A stretch of 64,000 nt of DNA from Enterobacter kobei (GCF_001729765.1 NZ_CP017181.1:1736001-1800000), one strand, 5' to 3'. Positions 14,008 through 26,152 are shown, counted from the first letter of the stretch. Notes: generated by a model from the sequence alone, not told the origin. Program-made: numbers and translations.

Positions 14008-14060
14008 GGAAGCTCCGGCTTGTCAGGAATCAGTCATAAGGATGGCTGTTTTTGCCGGAC
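14008..14060 (-). promoter_or_regulatory. pyrC leader with CTP-controlled start and ribosome-site hairpin
   Basis: The transcript should begin around the TCCGGC at 14054-14059, behind a TATGAT -10 at 14065-14070. The 5' CCGGC can pair with GCCGG at 14015-14019, which overlaps the ribosome site GGAG. This is the E. coli pyrC arrangement: starting at C (high CTP) makes the full hairpin and blocks translation, while starting downstream at G (low CTP) leaves the stem too short. Confidence 0.75.
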
Positions 14061-14071
14061 ACAAATCATAA

Positions 14072-14087
14072 GCGGAAACGTTTTCGT
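14072..14087. promoter_or_regulatory. PurR operator of pyrC
   Basis: GCGGAAACGTTTTCGT matches the 16-bp PurR consensus at 14 positions and sits directly upstream of the -10 element of pyrC, as in E. coli. Confidence 0.85.
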
Positions 14088-14103
14088 TTGCACACTTTTC
14101 CGT

Positions 14104-14128
14104 AAAAAAAAGGGCGCCGCAGCGCCCT
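14104..14128 (-). terminator. Intrinsic terminator of yceB
   Basis: AGGGCGC / GCGCCCT stem with a CGCA loop and a seven-base T tract on the minus strand, 5 bases after the yceB stop. It separates yceB from the pyrC promoter. Confidence 0.87.
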
Positions 14129-14133
14129 TCAGG

Positions 14134-14694
14134 TTAATCGGTGAAAGGAATGATGATTTCTCCCGGTTTCACCTCTATCCCTTTTGCGTATTTTTTCGCA
14201 AGGGCTTCACCCTTACTTTTGTCTTCGCTTAAGACATACGCCGGTTGCTGATTGAAATAGTTACGCAGCGACTGGTTCAGATAGGGCATCAGGGTTTGCA
14301 GAACCGGTGCCATCTTGTCCGGTGAAACCTGCGCATCGACCACTTCCATCTCCTGCAGGAAAATCGCGCCCTTCTCTTTGTTGAAAACCGGAAGTGCCTT
14401 CAGCTTGAGCTTGATGTTGGCTTTCTGGTTGCCAAAAAGGGAGGTCATATCAAGGCTGGCATCCCCGGCGAGGGTGACTTTGTTGGGCTCTTCACGACCA
14501 ATCTGGCTGGTGAGATTGGTGAGAATGATATGCGCATCGGCAAGGCCTGGCACACCAATGTCTTTGGAGAAATTGTTATGTTTTTCCAGCGCCTGATTAA
14601 TTTCCTGTTCACTGACGGTGTATTGCGTAAGCTGATTGCAGCCCACCAGCAGGCCGCTAACGATAAATGCGGCGGCAATGACAATTTTCTTCAT
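14134..14694 (-). CDS. yceB: Lipoprotein YceB (DUF1439)
   Basis: A 186-residue lipoprotein with signal peptide MKKIVIAAAFIVSGLLVGC and lipobox LLVGC. The DUF1439/LPS-assembly-like body matches E. coli YceB (YTVSEQEINQAL, IGVPGLADAHI). Such proteins have a long hydrophobic groove; the ligand is unknown. In E. coli YceB is also proposed to handle envelope sites with LolA-like needs, but this is not settled. The ATG at 14694 has AGGA five bases upstream; a TTG four codons earlier was rejected. Upstream, mdtH follows directly: grxB is missing. Confidence 0.9.
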   Translation of the reverse strand: MKKIVIAAAFIVSGLLVGCNQLTQYTVSEQEINQALEKHNNFSKDIGVPGLADAHIILTNLTSQIGREEPNKVTLAGDASLDMTSLFGNQKANIKLKLKALPVFNKEKGAIFLQEMEVVDAQVSPDKMAPVLQTLMPYLNQSLRNYFNQQPAYVLSEDKSKGEALAKKYAKGIEVKPGEIIIPFTD

Positions 14695-14787
14695 GGTGTT
14701 CCTCAACGAAAAATCGGCGCTTCTGTCCTGTAGCGTCAGTATGTCAGTGTGAAATGGCAGAAACCAGCAGAAAATACTGAGAAGTGA

Positions 14788-14807
14788 GGCGGGAGAGTTC
14801 TCCCGCC
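14788..14807. repeat. Inverted repeat between mdtH and yceB
   Basis: GGCGGGAGA-GT-TCTCCCGCC, a perfect 9-bp stem behind the mdtH stop, without a T tract. It is probably a 3' stabilising hairpin, and it sits where grxB would lie in E. coli. Confidence 0.55.
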
Positions 14808-14818
14808 AACGAGAAGGA

Positions 14819-16027
14819 TTATGCGCCCGGCTCGAGCATACCGCTCGCGCTGCGCTTCTGGCTGAACTGCCACCAGAGGGCCAGTAACGTCATAAAGCCC
14901 ACTGCGCCGAGCATCATCCACGGCAGTTCCGGTTGATTCAGCGCTTTACCGGCATCGAACAGCCAGCCGCCGCCGGTGTAGCCTAACGCGCCACCAAAGG
15001 CCAGACCGAGTCGGCTGAATCCCATATAGCTGCCGCGGGCACGCGCGTCCGCAAGCGAGGCGCTCAGCGTTTCCCGGGCGGGCTCGGCGATGATGGAGCC
15101 GATATAGAAGGTGCAAATCAGCGTAAACAGCTGCTGGAGCGAGCTCACCAGACCGATCGGCATCATGCTCAGCGTCATCAGAAACAGCCCGGCCATCAGG
15201 CGATGTTCCAGGCGAAAACGCCGTTCGCTCCAGCGGGCGATGGGGTAGAGCAGCGTCAGTGACAGGCAGGCTTCAATGGCGTACATCCATTTAACGGCAG
15301 CAGGCGTGCCCGCAATATCGTTTACCATGATCGGCAGCATCAGCATCACCTGCACGGCCAGCATGTAATACCCGGTCAGGGTCAATACGTAGGTGACAAA
15401 ACGCTTGTCGCGAAGCACGCGACCTAGCCCTTCGCGCACCGGCGCTTTTACCGTCGACAGTTTCCAGGCGGGAAGATAGAGACCGTTAAACAGCGCGCAC
15501 AGAATAAAGAGTACCGCCCCGGCCGCACAGACCAGACGGAAATCGTACTGCAGCAGCCAGCTTCCCAGCAATGCGCCAACCACCGCGCCGGCACTGTCCT
15601 GCATCATCAGAATGGAGAAGAAACGCCCCCGGTGCTGCGGGCGAATCAGCTTCACCACCAGCGCGGTACGGGGCGGGTCAAACAGCGTGCCGCCGATACC
15701 TGAGAGGAAGCAGGAGAACCAGAGCAGCCAGGGCTCGTGGGCAACGGCCATCGTGGCAAAGCCTGCCGCGCGGAGCAGCATACCGGTCACGATCATTGGT
15801 TTAGCGCCAAAGCGGTCAGCGATCGCGCCGCCAAAGACGCCCAGACCCTGCTGGACAAACTGACGCAGTCCCAGGGCAATACCGACCATTACCGCCGCCC
15901 AGCCCATTTGATCGACAAAGCGGATCGAGATGAGAGGGAACACGACAAAAAAGCCGAGCACGACCAGCATGTTATCGACTAACAGGAAATATTTACCCAG
16001 GCTCCTCGCCTGTGATACGCGGGACAT
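14819..16027 (-). CDS. mdtH: Multidrug efflux MFS transporter MdtH
   Basis: A 402-residue twelve-helix major-facilitator antiporter, the same length as E. coli MdtH (YceL), linked there to quinolone resistance. The N terminus [20 protein letters not shown] is conserved, and the motif A-like loop after helix 2 is [42 protein letters not shown] is a hallmark of this subfamily. The window shows it divergent from rimJ, with an inverted repeat TATCAAA-N7-TTTGATA in between. Confidence 0.95.
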   Translation of the reverse strand: MSRVSQARSLGKYFLLVDNMLVVLGFFVVFPLISIRFVDQMGWAAVMVGIALGLRQFVQQGLGVFGGAIADRFGAKPMIVTGMLLRAAGFATMAVAHEPWLLWFSCFLSGIGGTLFDPPRTALVVKLIRPQHRGRFFSILMMQDSAGAVVGALLGSWLLQYDFRLVCAAGAVLFILCALFNGLYLPAWKLSTVKAPVREGLGRVLRDKRFVTYVLTLTGYYMLAVQVMLMLPIMVNDIAGTPAAVKWMYAIEACLSLTLLYPIARWSERRFRLEHRLMAGLFLMTLSMMPIGLVSSLQQLFTLICTFYIGSIIAEPARETLSASLADARARGSYMGFSRLGLAFGGALGYTGGGWLFDAGKALNQPELPWMMLGAVGFMTLLALWWQFSQKRSASGMLEPGA

Positions 16028-16118
16028 TTTCCCTCCAGGGAAAATAAGAAGGTGAGCACGCTAACATTCTGCGGTGTCGCCACGTTTTTTCCCACCCCTG
16101 GACGCGACAATATTTTTT

Positions 16119-16139
16119 TATCAAAAGGGTGCTTTGATA
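16119..16139. promoter_or_regulatory. Inverted repeat upstream of mdtH
   Basis: TATCAAA-N7-TTTGATA, perfect 7-bp arms in the mdtH/rimJ divergent spacer, about 90 bases before the mdtH start. It is an operator-like dyad with no assigned regulator. Confidence 0.45.
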
Positions 16140-16191
16140 GAGAGTTTTCATTGAAAAAGGTGAAAAGAGGTGAAAATGGTATGTCACTGTT

Positions 16192-16220
16192 TTCACAGAC
16201 GGCACGGGCGCAGGTATAGT
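16192..16220 (+). promoter_or_regulatory. Probable sigma-70 promoter of rimJ
   Basis: TTCACA, a 17-base spacer and TATAGT, with the -10 about 43 bases upstream of the rimJ ATG. Confidence 0.6.
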
Positions 16221-16263
16221 AAAGCTAATGGGCAAGCTGAAGTGACGGGAAGGAGTGGTATTG

Positions 16264-16848
16264 ATGTTTGGCTATCGCAGTAATGTGCCAAAAGTGCGTC
16301 TGACAACGGACCGGCTGGTCGTTCGTCTGGTGCATGAGCGTGATGCCTGGCGTCTGGCGGATTATTACGCCGAGAATCGCCAGTTTTTGAAACCCTGGGA
16401 ACCCGTTCGGGATGAGAGCCATTGTTACCCCTCCGGCTGGCAGGCGCGCCTCAGCATGATTGCGGAATTTCATAAGCAGGGTAGCGCGTTTTATTTTGCG
16501 TTGCTGGATCCAGAAGAGAAAGAAATTATCGGGATCGCCAATTTCTCGAATGTGGTGCGCGGGTCGTTTCACGCCTGTTACCTTGGCTACTCCATCGGTC
16601 AGAAATGGCAGGGGCAGGGGCTGATGTACGAGGCGTTAACGGCGGCAATCCGCTATATGCAACGTACGCAACACATTCATCGCATTATGGCGAACTATAT
16701 GCCGCATAATCAGCGCAGCGGAAATTTACTGGCGCGCTTAGGGTTCGAGAAAGAAGGTTACGCCAAAGACTATTTGTTGATAGACGGCGAGTGGCGTGAC
16801 CACGTGCTGACGGCGTTAACCACCCGTGACTGGACTGCAGGTCGTTAA
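16264..16848 (+). CDS. rimJ: Ribosomal protein uS5 alanine N-acetyltransferase RimJ
   Basis: A 194-residue GNAT acetyltransferase matching E. coli RimJ. It acetylates the N-terminal alanine of ribosomal protein S5 and assists 30S maturation. The acetyl-CoA region is [19 protein letters not shown] (about 103-121), and the C-terminal GNAT motif is [18 protein letters not shown]. The ATG at 16264 has GGAG nearby and matches E. coli; an upstream GTG was rejected. The gene runs in one direction with yceH and mviM (spacings 9 and 2 bases), so it is probably one operon. Confidence 0.96.
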   Translation: MFGYRSNVPKVRLTTDRLVVRLVHERDAWRLADYYAENRQFLKPWEPVRDESHCYPSGWQARLSMIAEFHKQGSAFYFALLDPEEKEIIGIANFSNVVRGSFHACYLGYSIGQKWQGQGLMYEALTAAIRYMQRTQHIHRIMANYMPHNQRSGNLLARLGFEKEGYAKDYLLIDGEWRDHVLTALTTRDWTAGR

Positions 16849-16857
16849 GGAGAAAAG

Positions 16858-17508
16858 ATGAAGTATCAGCTAAACGGTACAGAAGCGCGCGTGATTGGGT
16901 GCTTACTCGAAAAACAGGTCACCACGCCGGAACAGTATCCGCTTTCTGTTAACGCCGTGACCATGGCCTGTAACCAAAAAACGAACCGTGAGCCGGTGAT
17001 GAACCTCAGCGAGCATGACGTTCAGGAGGTGCTGGATGCGCTGGTAAAACGCCACTATCTGCGCACCGTCAGCGGCTTCGGTAACCGCGTGACCAAATAC
17101 GAACAGCGTTTCTGTAACTCCGAATTTGGCGACCTGAAGCTGAGCAGCGCCGAAGTGGCGGTCGTTACTACGCTGCTGTTGCGCGGGGCGCAGACGCCAG
17201 GGGAGCTGCGCACGCGTGCTTCCCGTATGCATGAGTTTAGCGACATGCAGGAAGTTGAGCAGACGCTGGAGGGGCTGGCCGCACGTGAAGATGGCCCGTA
17301 CGTTGTCCGTCTGGCCCGCGAGCCGGGTAAACGTGAAAGCCGCTATATGCATCTCTTCTGCGGTGACGTTGATATTTCAGTTAAGTCTCCTGTAACCGAT
17401 ATAACAACTGGCGATGACGATTTGGTTGCCCGTGTGGAGGCTCTGGAAGGTGAGGTTGCCGGGTTGAAACAACGTCTGGATGCATTACTGGCACATTTGG
17501 GAGACTGA
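16858..17508 (+). CDS. yceH: YceH family protein (UPF0502)
   Basis: A 216-residue protein of the UPF0502 family, built from two winged-helix domains ([24 protein letters not shown] and [27 protein letters not shown]) and a C-terminal coiled-coil ([20 protein letters not shown]). The fold suggests DNA or protein binding; the function is unknown. A GGAG lies 9 bases before the ATG. It sits between rimJ and mviM as in E. coli. Confidence 0.93.
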   Translation: MKYQLNGTEARVIGCLLEKQVTTPEQYPLSVNAVTMACNQKTNREPVMNLSEHDVQEVLDALVKRHYLRTVSGFGNRVTKYEQRFCNSEFGDLKLSSAEVAVVTTLLLRGAQTPGELRTRASRMHEFSDMQEVEQTLEGLAAREDGPYVVRLAREPGKRESRYMHLFCGDVDISVKSPVTDITTGDDDLVARVEALEGEVAGLKQRLDALLAHLGD

Positions 17509-17510
17509 CG

Positions 17511-18434
17511 GTGAAAAAATTACGCATTGGCGTCGTGGGGCTGGGCGGAATAGCGCAAAAAGCCTGGCTACCGGTTTTAGGGGCTGCGACCGACTGGACG
17601 CTGCAAGGCGCATGGTCTCCTGGCCGTGAAAAAGCAGAGCGTATCTGCGCAACCTGGCGTATTCCGTATGCCGCCTCGCTGCAGGATCTGGCCCGCGAGT
17701 GTGACGCCGTCTTTGTGCATACCTCTACGGCCACCCACTATCAGGTGGTAAGCGAGCTGCTCAATGCGGGCGTCCACGTCTGCGTGGATAAACCGCTGGC
17801 GGAAAACGTGCAGGACGCCGAACGCCTGATTGATCTGGCGGCGCGTAAAAACCTGACCCTGATGGTGGGGTTTAACCGCCGCTTTGCGCCGCTTTACCAG
17901 CAGCTGAAAGCGCAGTCCGGCAATATGGCTTCGCTGCGTATGGATAAGCATCGTACCGACAGCGTAGGGCCGAACGATCTGCGTTTTACCCTTCTTGATG
18001 ATTATCTTCACGTGGTGGATACCGCGCTGTGGCTGAGCAACGGTAATGCACAGCTGAAAAGCGGCACCCTGGTCACTAACGAACGAGGGGAGATGGTGTA
18101 CGCGGAACACCATTTTGCCGTTGAGCATCTTCAGATTACCACCAGTATGCACCGTCGTGCGGGCAGCCAGCGTGAGTTCGTTCAGGCCGTCACCGACGGT
18201 GCGCTGTATGACATTACCGATATGCGCGAGTGGCGCGAAGAGAAGGGCAATGGCGTTGCTACGCCTCCTGCACCCGGCTGGCAAAGTACGCTTGAGCAGC
18301 GTGGTTTCGCAGGATGTGCCCGTCACTTCATCACCTGTGTGCAAAATCAGACGGTTCCTGAAACGTCCGGCGAGCAGGCCATTCTGGCGCAGCGCATTGT
18401 GGAAAGGCTCTGGCGCGATGCCATGAGTGAATAA
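17511..18434 (+). CDS. mviM: Gfo/Idh/MocA family oxidoreductase MviM
   Basis: A 307-residue predicted NAD(P)-dependent oxidoreductase, equal in length to E. coli MviM (YceM). It begins with GTG at 17511, two bases after the yceH stop. The N-terminal nucleotide-binding motif is GVVGLGGIAQKAWLP, and the family signature DKPLAENVQDAERLIDLA follows near 94-111. The substrate is unknown. Its old name came from a Salmonella mouse-virulence locus that also included murJ. It precedes murJ, with a REP palindrome between them. Confidence 0.94.
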   Translation: MKKLRIGVVGLGGIAQKAWLPVLGAATDWTLQGAWSPGREKAERICATWRIPYAASLQDLARECDAVFVHTSTATHYQVVSELLNAGVHVCVDKPLAENVQDAERLIDLAARKNLTLMVGFNRRFAPLYQQLKAQSGNMASLRMDKHRTDSVGPNDLRFTLLDDYLHVVDTALWLSNGNAQLKSGTLVTNERGEMVYAEHHFAVEHLQITTSMHRRAGSQREFVQAVTDGALYDITDMREWREEKGNGVATPPAPGWQSTLEQRGFAGCARHFITCVQNQTVPETSGEQAILAQRIVERLWRDAMSE

Positions 18435-18479
18435 TTCGCTGTAACATCTGCCGATAGTAATTCGATGAAATCCGGTTAG

Positions 18480-20099
<1,620 letters not shown>

Positions 20100-20108
20100 A
20101 CGCCAAAA

Positions 20109-20134
20109 GGGGAGTTCACCTTAGGGTGCTCCCC
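20109..20134. terminator. Hairpin between convergent murJ and flgN
   Basis: GGGGAG-TT-CACC-TTAG-GGTG-CTCCCC folds into a two-part stem 10 bases after the murJ stop. There is no T tract, so termination would need Rho or the hairpin may only protect the 3' end. Confidence 0.5.
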
Positions 20135-20158
20135 ACTGCATGATTTGTCGCAGATGCG

Positions 20159-20584
20159 TCAAATCGAAATCTTTTTCACACCCGCAATGCGCGCTGTCGC
20201 TGTCTGACCATCCGCACCGTACAGTCCGGTTTCTTTATGCGGCTTCAACACCTCAAGCGCCTGCTGATTACGCTCTATCTGGCCTTCAAGCAGCCAGCCG
20301 TTATGCTGGTTGAGGTCGCGCAGGTGCTGGGTTTTTTCCGTTATGGTCTGCCAGCGCTCAACAATATCGTCATTGGCGCTGCGCTTAGGATCCTGCTCAG
20401 CGCGTCGTTGCTGCTCCAGATAATCCAGCGTCGCCAGAAGCGAACTCTTATCCTCAGTAATCCGCTGCAGCGCACTGCCGTTGATGTTACCGGAAGAGAG
20501 GTGCTGCTGTTCAGCGTCCATTACCGTTTTCAGGTCGTTCAGGACAACCGTCATGTGATCCAGTATTTCTGACAGTCGACTCAT
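20159..20584 (-). CDS. flgN: Flagellar export chaperone FlgN
   Basis: A 141-residue, largely helical cytosolic chaperone for the hook-filament junction proteins FlgK and FlgL, both encoded in this window. The start MSRLSEILDHMTVVLNDLKTVM and the coiled-coil centre fit E. coli FlgN (138 residues). It lies four bases after flgM on the same strand and should be transcribed with it from both the flgA class 2 and the flgM class 3 promoters. Confidence 0.93.
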   Translation of the reverse strand: MSRLSEILDHMTVVLNDLKTVMDAEQQHLSSGNINGSALQRITEDKSSLLATLDYLEQQRRAEQDPKRSANDDIVERWQTITEKTQHLRDLNQHNGWLLEGQIERNQQALEVLKPHKETGLYGADGQTATARIAGVKKISI

Positions 20585-20588
20585 ACGG

Positions 20589-20882
20589 TTAGTTACTCTG
20601 TAAGAAACTCTGTGCTTCCTGAATCAGGGCGTCAGCGATTTTGCTGGTGTCCATTTTCAGCTCGCCGTTACGAATTGCGGTTTTCAGCGCTTCCACACGT
20701 TCCATATTGATATCGTTGCTGCCGGGCTGCATCAGTTTTGCCTGGGCATCGCTCAGCGTCACGCTGGTGCTGTTAGACGTTGACGGTTTTTCCAGACGCG
20801 TTTTCTGAGGGGCAGCGTCATTCGTTTCGCGAGGCTGTACAGCGCTTACCGGCTTCAGGGCTGATGTACGATCAATGCTCAT
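20589..20882 (-). CDS. flgM: Anti-sigma-28 factor FlgM
   Basis: A 97-residue protein matching FlgM: a disordered N-terminal half ([20 protein letters not shown]) and a C-terminal sigma-binding part with [27 protein letters not shown]. It binds FliA (sigma-28) and blocks late flagellar genes until it is exported through the finished hook-basal body. A perfect sigma-28 promoter lies 60 bases upstream, so it is partly under the control of the sigma factor it inhibits. Confidence 0.96.
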   Translation of the reverse strand: MSIDRTSALKPVSAVQPRETNDAAPQKTRLEKPSTSNSTSVTLSDAQAKLMQPGSNDINMERVEALKTAIRNGELKMDTSKIADALIQEAQSFLQSN

Positions 20883-20942
20883 AGTGTTGTCCTCATCGAG
20901 GGTTCGCGGCGTTTGCGCCTGACATCATCATTAGTTGAATAT

Positions 20943-20969
20943 TTATCGGCACGCGCCGCGAAATCTTTA
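20943..20969 (-). promoter_or_regulatory. Sigma-28 (FliA) promoter of flgMN
   Basis: On the minus strand TAAA, a 15-base spacer and GCCGATAA match the sigma-28 consensus exactly. The site begins just beyond the flgA stop codon and fires towards flgM. Confidence 0.93.
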
Positions 20970-20975
20970 AAAAGA

Positions 20976-21635
20976 TTATAGGTTAATCAGAATATTCCCA
21001 TCAGAATCGACGGTTCCGCTCACCACCTGGCCTGAGGACATTCTGACGCGGGCGTTTTGCGCGACCGCGGCATTGTTTAACGCTTTCCCTTCACTGTTGA
21101 TGCTAAAGCCGTCTCCGTTGGCCACAACCATCACCTGCTGTCCCGCTTTGACACGCCATGCCTGGCGCAGCATTGAAAGCTGAATCGGCTGGCCTGGCGC
21201 AACATCGCGCAGGCTGACGGCATCCTGTGCCTGGTTCATTTCCAGCATTGTCCGTGGCGGGAGCTGATCCAGGCGCCCGCGCTTCAACGTCACGCTGTTT
21301 GCCTGCAGCAGGCTGCCACGCGCAATAGGCACGGCGGCAACAACATAATTGCCCGTCGCCTGAACGGCAACCTGTAAATAGCGTTTTTCGTTGGCGCAGC
21401 GAGCCAGCACGTTCACATTGCCCCACAGCTTCGTGGTTCCCGTGACGCTGAATGACGGTTGCTCACAGGTGGGGTACAGATTCGGGGGCGTACGTACGGT
21501 AACGGTAACGTCATCGCTAAAGCCTGCCAGCTTTTCCGCAAAGAAAGCCGTTAACTGATCCTGTAAACCTTCAGCCTGCACCAGAGGGCTAAACAGCAAG
21601 AAAGCCGCCACCAGACCACGTTTTAACGTTTGCAT
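20976..21635 (-). CDS. flgA: Flagellar basal body P-ring assembly chaperone FlgA
   Basis: A 219-residue periplasmic chaperone for P-ring protein FlgI, same length as E. coli FlgA. The signal peptide MQTLKRGLVAAFLLFSPLVQA is followed by a conserved C-terminal SAF-like domain (RAWRVKAGQQVMVVANGDGF type, AWRVKAGQ here). The ATG at 21635 has GTGGA about 8 bases upstream; a GTG four codons earlier was rejected. It is divergent from flgB and heads flgAMN. Confidence 0.94.
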   Translation of the reverse strand: MQTLKRGLVAAFLLFSPLVQAEGLQDQLTAFFAEKLAGFSDDVTVTVRTPPNLYPTCEQPSFSVTGTTKLWGNVNVLARCANEKRYLQVAVQATGNYVVAAVPIARGSLLQANSVTLKRGRLDQLPPRTMLEMNQAQDAVSLRDVAPGQPIQLSMLRQAWRVKAGQQVMVVANGDGFSINSEGKALNNAAVAQNARVRMSSGQVVSGTVDSDGNILINL

Positions 21636-21690
21636 CGCAAGTTCCACCGTTTCCAGAGTTGACTGAATTCTACCTGCAGTGGTTTTGCAT

Positions 21691-21734
21691 CAACGGAATA
21701 AATAGCGACGCATTTTGCGCTTATTCCGTCGATA
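21691..21734. promoter_or_regulatory. FlhDC-like operator between flgA and flgB
   Basis: Inverted arms CAACGGAATAAATAGCG and CGCTTATTCCGTCG lie around a roughly 10-base spacer, in the place and form of the known E. coli FlhD4C2 site in this divergent class 2 region. It should drive both flgAMN and flgBCDEFGHIJ. Confidence 0.7.
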
Positions 21735-21792
21735 GGGGAGACCGGGTGAGATTTAAGCTGTGAACTGAAATTTTGCCATCAGCGGAGGAGAC

Positions 21793-22209
21793 ATGCTCGA
21801 TAAACTCGACGCCGCGTTACGTTTTCAGCAGGAAGCGCTCAATTTACGCGCCCAGCGGCAGGAGATTTTAGCCGCCAACATCGCTAACGCCGATACGCCC
21901 GGGTATCAGGCGCGCGATATTGATTTTTCCAGTGAACTCAAAAAGGTGATGGAGCGTGGACGTGCCGAAGGAACGGGTGTTGCACTTGCCATGACATCCT
22001 CTCGCCATATTCCTGCTCAGGCGATGACCGCGCCAGCGACCGATTTACTTTATCGCATCCCCGACCAGCCATCACTCGACGGTAACACCGTGGATATGGA
22101 CCGGGAGCGTACGCAGTTCGCCGATAACAGCCTGAAATACCAGACGGGCCTGACCCTACTCGGCGGACAAATCAAAGGCATGATGAACGTCCTGCAGGGG
22201 GGCAACTGA
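21793..22209 (+). CDS. flgB: Flagellar proximal rod protein FlgB
   Basis: A 138-residue rod protein that joins the MS ring to the flagellar rod. It carries the N-terminal rod/hook signature [28 protein letters not shown] near 20-47 and a helical C terminus that packs with it. There is no signal peptide because rod proteins leave through the flagellar export gate. An AGCGGAGGAGAC ribosome site precedes the ATG. It is the first gene of flgBCDEFGHIJ, under the FlhDC-type operator. Confidence 0.96.
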   Translation: MLDKLDAALRFQQEALNLRAQRQEILAANIANADTPGYQARDIDFSSELKKVMERGRAEGTGVALAMTSSRHIPAQAMTAPATDLLYRIPDQPSLDGNTVDMDRERTQFADNSLKYQTGLTLLGGQIKGMMNVLQGGN

Positions 22210-22212
22210 TAA

Positions 22213-22617
22213 ATGGCCTTGCTGAACATTTTTGATATCGCCGGTTCGGCGTTAACCGCTCAGTCCAAACGTCTGAACGTGGCGGCCAGTAACCTGGCGA
22301 ACGCCGACAGCGTGACCGGACCTGACGGACAGCCTTACCGTGCCAAACAGGTCGTCTTTCAGGTCGATGCGGCGCCCGGTGCGGCCACGGGCGGCGTGAA
22401 GGTGTCTGACGTGGTAGAGAGCCAGGCGCCGGACAAGCTGGTGTATGAGCCCGGTAACCCGCTTGCGGACGCTAACGGATACGTGAAGATGCCAAACGTG
22501 GATGTGGTAGGTGAGATGGTGAACTCCATGTCGGCCTCTCGTAGCTACCAGGCGAACGTCGAAGTGCTTAATACCGTGAAGAGCATGATGCTCAAAACAC
22601 TCACTCTCGGCCAGTAA
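22213..22617 (+). CDS. flgC: Flagellar proximal rod protein FlgC
   Basis: A 134-residue proximal rod protein with the rod signature [32 protein letters not shown] split here and a C-terminal [27 protein letters not shown] helix. It assembles with FlgB and FlgF into the proximal rod. It starts 3 bases after flgB and is clearly co-transcribed. Length equals that of E. coli FlgC. Confidence 0.96.
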   Translation: MALLNIFDIAGSALTAQSKRLNVAASNLANADSVTGPDGQPYRAKQVVFQVDAAPGAATGGVKVSDVVESQAPDKLVYEPGNPLADANGYVKMPNVDVVGEMVNSMSASRSYQANVEVLNTVKSMMLKTLTLGQ

Positions 22618-22628
22618 AGGAGACACGC

Positions 22629-23339
22629 ATGTCCATCGCCGTCAATGTGAATGATCCCACGAACACGGGTGTTAATAACACCCAAAGTTCGACAAGCTCC
22701 AGCTCCCTGACGGGAAGTAACGCCTCCGATTTGCAGAGCAGCTTTCTGACGCTGCTGGTTGCTCAGCTGAAGAACCAGGATCCCACGAATCCAATGCAGA
22801 ACAACGAACTGACGACGCAGCTTGCGCAGATCAGTACCGTGAGCGGCATTGAGAAACTTAACACGACCCTGGGTTCCGTCTCCGGCCAGATTAACAGCAG
22901 CCAGTCTCTGCAGGCGGCCAGCCTGATTGGTCACGGGGTAATGATCCCGGGCACCACTATTCTTGCCGGCACCAGCACCACAGACGGTACCTCGACCACC
23001 ACGACGACCCCGTTTGGCGTTGAATTGCAGCAGGCCGCTGACAAAGTGACTGCGACGATCACCGACTCGACCGGCGCGGTGGTTCGCACCATCGACATTG
23101 GTGAGCTGAAGGCGGGCGTTCATACCTTTACCTGGGATGGCAGCCTGGCGGACGGCACCAAAGCACCAAATGGCTCCTACAAAGTCGCGATTAGCGCCAG
23201 CAACGGGACAACCCAGCTGGTGGCGCAGCCGCTGCAGTTCGCGCTGGTTCAGGGCGTGATTAGAGGGGGCGACGGCAACAAACTGGATTTGGGTACCTCG
23301 GGTACCACCACACTCGACGAAGTTCGGCAGATTATCTAA
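22629..23339 (+). CDS. flgD: Flagellar hook cap / assembly protein FlgD
   Basis: A 236-residue scaffold that caps the growing hook and is lost at maturity. The N-terminal export region includes a conserved LQSSFLTLLVAQLKNQDPTNPMQNNELTTQLAQ segment in pieces, and the C-terminal half holds FlgD Ig-like/Tudor domains (VHTFTWDGSLADGTKAPNGSY). The middle is Ser/Thr-rich (TSTTDGTSTTTTTP). It is 11 bases after flgC, and flgE follows 26 bases later. Confidence 0.95.
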   Translation: MSIAVNVNDPTNTGVNNTQSSTSSSSLTGSNASDLQSSFLTLLVAQLKNQDPTNPMQNNELTTQLAQISTVSGIEKLNTTLGSVSGQINSSQSLQAASLIGHGVMIPGTTILAGTSTTDGTSTTTTTPFGVELQQAADKVTATITDSTGAVVRTIDIGELKAGVHTFTWDGSLADGTKAPNGSYKVAISASNGTTQLVAQPLQFALVQGVIRGGDGNKLDLGTSGTTTLDEVRQII

Positions 23340-23365
23340 GCCTTAACACTTATCAGGAGTAAGTC

Positions 23366-24574
23366 ATGGCCTTTTCTCAAGCGGTCAGCGGCCTGAATGC
23401 TGCGGCCACCAACCTGGATGTCATTGGCAACAACATCGCCAACTCCGCGACCTATGGTTTTAAATCCGGTTCTGCTTCCTTTGCAGACATGTTTGCCGGT
23501 TCCAAAGTGGGTCTGGGCGTCAAAGTTGCGGGTATCACTCAGGACTTTACCGACGGCACCACCACCAATACCGGGCGCGGCCTGGACGTTGCCATCAGCC
23601 AGAACGGTTTCTTCCGTATGGTCGATGCAAACGGCTCGGTGTTCTACAGCCGTAACGGCCAGTTTAAGCTGGACGAGAACCGTAACCTGGTGAACATGCA
23701 GGGGATGCAATTAACCGGTTATCCGGTTGCCGGCACGCCATCAACGGTTCAGACCGGTGCGAATCCACAGGCGATTAATATCCCGACCACGCTGATGGCC
23801 GCGAAGTCCACCTCCACGGCTTCCCAGCAGATTAACCTCAATTCCACCGACACCGCACCGACCACCGCCTTTGATCCGGCTAACCCGGATACCTACAACA
23901 AAAAAGGCACGGTAACCGTCTTTGATAGCCAGGGTAATGCGCACAACATGAACCTGTTTTACGTCAAAGATGCGACTCCGGCCAACTCCTGGAAAGTGTA
24001 TGCCCAGGACGGTAGCGTGGCAGGCAGCACGGCGGCACTGGCCACCACGCTGACCTTCGATAATAACGGGACGTTGACCGGTGGTGGAAACATCAACCTG
24101 ACGACCGGGACCATCCCGGGTGCGACCCCTGCGACCTTCGCCATGAGTTTTGCTAACTCTATGCAGCAGAACACCGGCGCAAACAATATCGTGGCGACCA
24201 GCCAGAATGGCTTCAAGCCGGGCGAACTGGTGAGCTATCAGATCAACGATGACGGTACCGTGGTGGGGAACTATTCCAACGAACAGACTCAGGTGCTGGG
24301 TCAGATCGTGCTGGCAAACTTCGCCAACAACGAAGGCCTGAAGTCTGAAGGCGATAACGTCTGGTCGGCTACCCAGTCCTCCGGCGTGGCGCTGCTGGGT
24401 ACAGCGGGAAGCGGTAACTTCGGTACGCTGACCAACGGTGCGCTGGAAGCCTCAAACGTCGATCTGAGTAAAGAGCTGGTGAACATGATTGTCGCGCAAC
24501 GTAACTATCAGTCGAACGCGCAGACCATCAAGACCCAGGATCAGATCCTCAACACGCTGGTTAACCTGCGTTAA
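23366..24574 (+). CDS. flgE: Flagellar hook protein FlgE
   Basis: A 402-residue hook subunit; about 120 copies form the universal joint. The conserved N-terminal D0 region (AFSQAVSGLNAAATNLDVIG) and C-terminal D0 helix (LVNMIVAQRNYQSNAQTIKT) flank variable Thr-rich middle domains. A clear AGGAGT ribosome site precedes the ATG. Length equals that of E. coli FlgE. Confidence 0.96.
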   Translation: MAFSQAVSGLNAAATNLDVIGNNIANSATYGFKSGSASFADMFAGSKVGLGVKVAGITQDFTDGTTTNTGRGLDVAISQNGFFRMVDANGSVFYSRNGQFKLDENRNLVNMQGMQLTGYPVAGTPSTVQTGANPQAINIPTTLMAAKSTSTASQQINLNSTDTAPTTAFDPANPDTYNKKGTVTVFDSQGNAHNMNLFYVKDATPANSWKVYAQDGSVAGSTAALATTLTFDNNGTLTGGGNINLTTGTIPGATPATFAMSFANSMQQNTGANNIVATSQNGFKPGELVSYQINDDGTVVGNYSNEQTQVLGQIVLANFANNEGLKSEGDNVWSATQSSGVALLGTAGSGNFGTLTNGALEASNVDLSKELVNMIVAQRNYQSNAQTIKTQDQILNTLVNLR

Positions 24575-24594
24575 GCGGCTAACAGGAAAGCGCA

Positions 24595-26144
<1,550 letters not shown>

Positions 26145-26152
26145 GGTGTAGC

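Noticed and set aside
13315..14232. Plus-strand frame of about 305 codons over pyrC and the end of yceB
   Set aside because: It crosses two real genes and a terminator on the other strand, with no ribosome site or recognisable motif.
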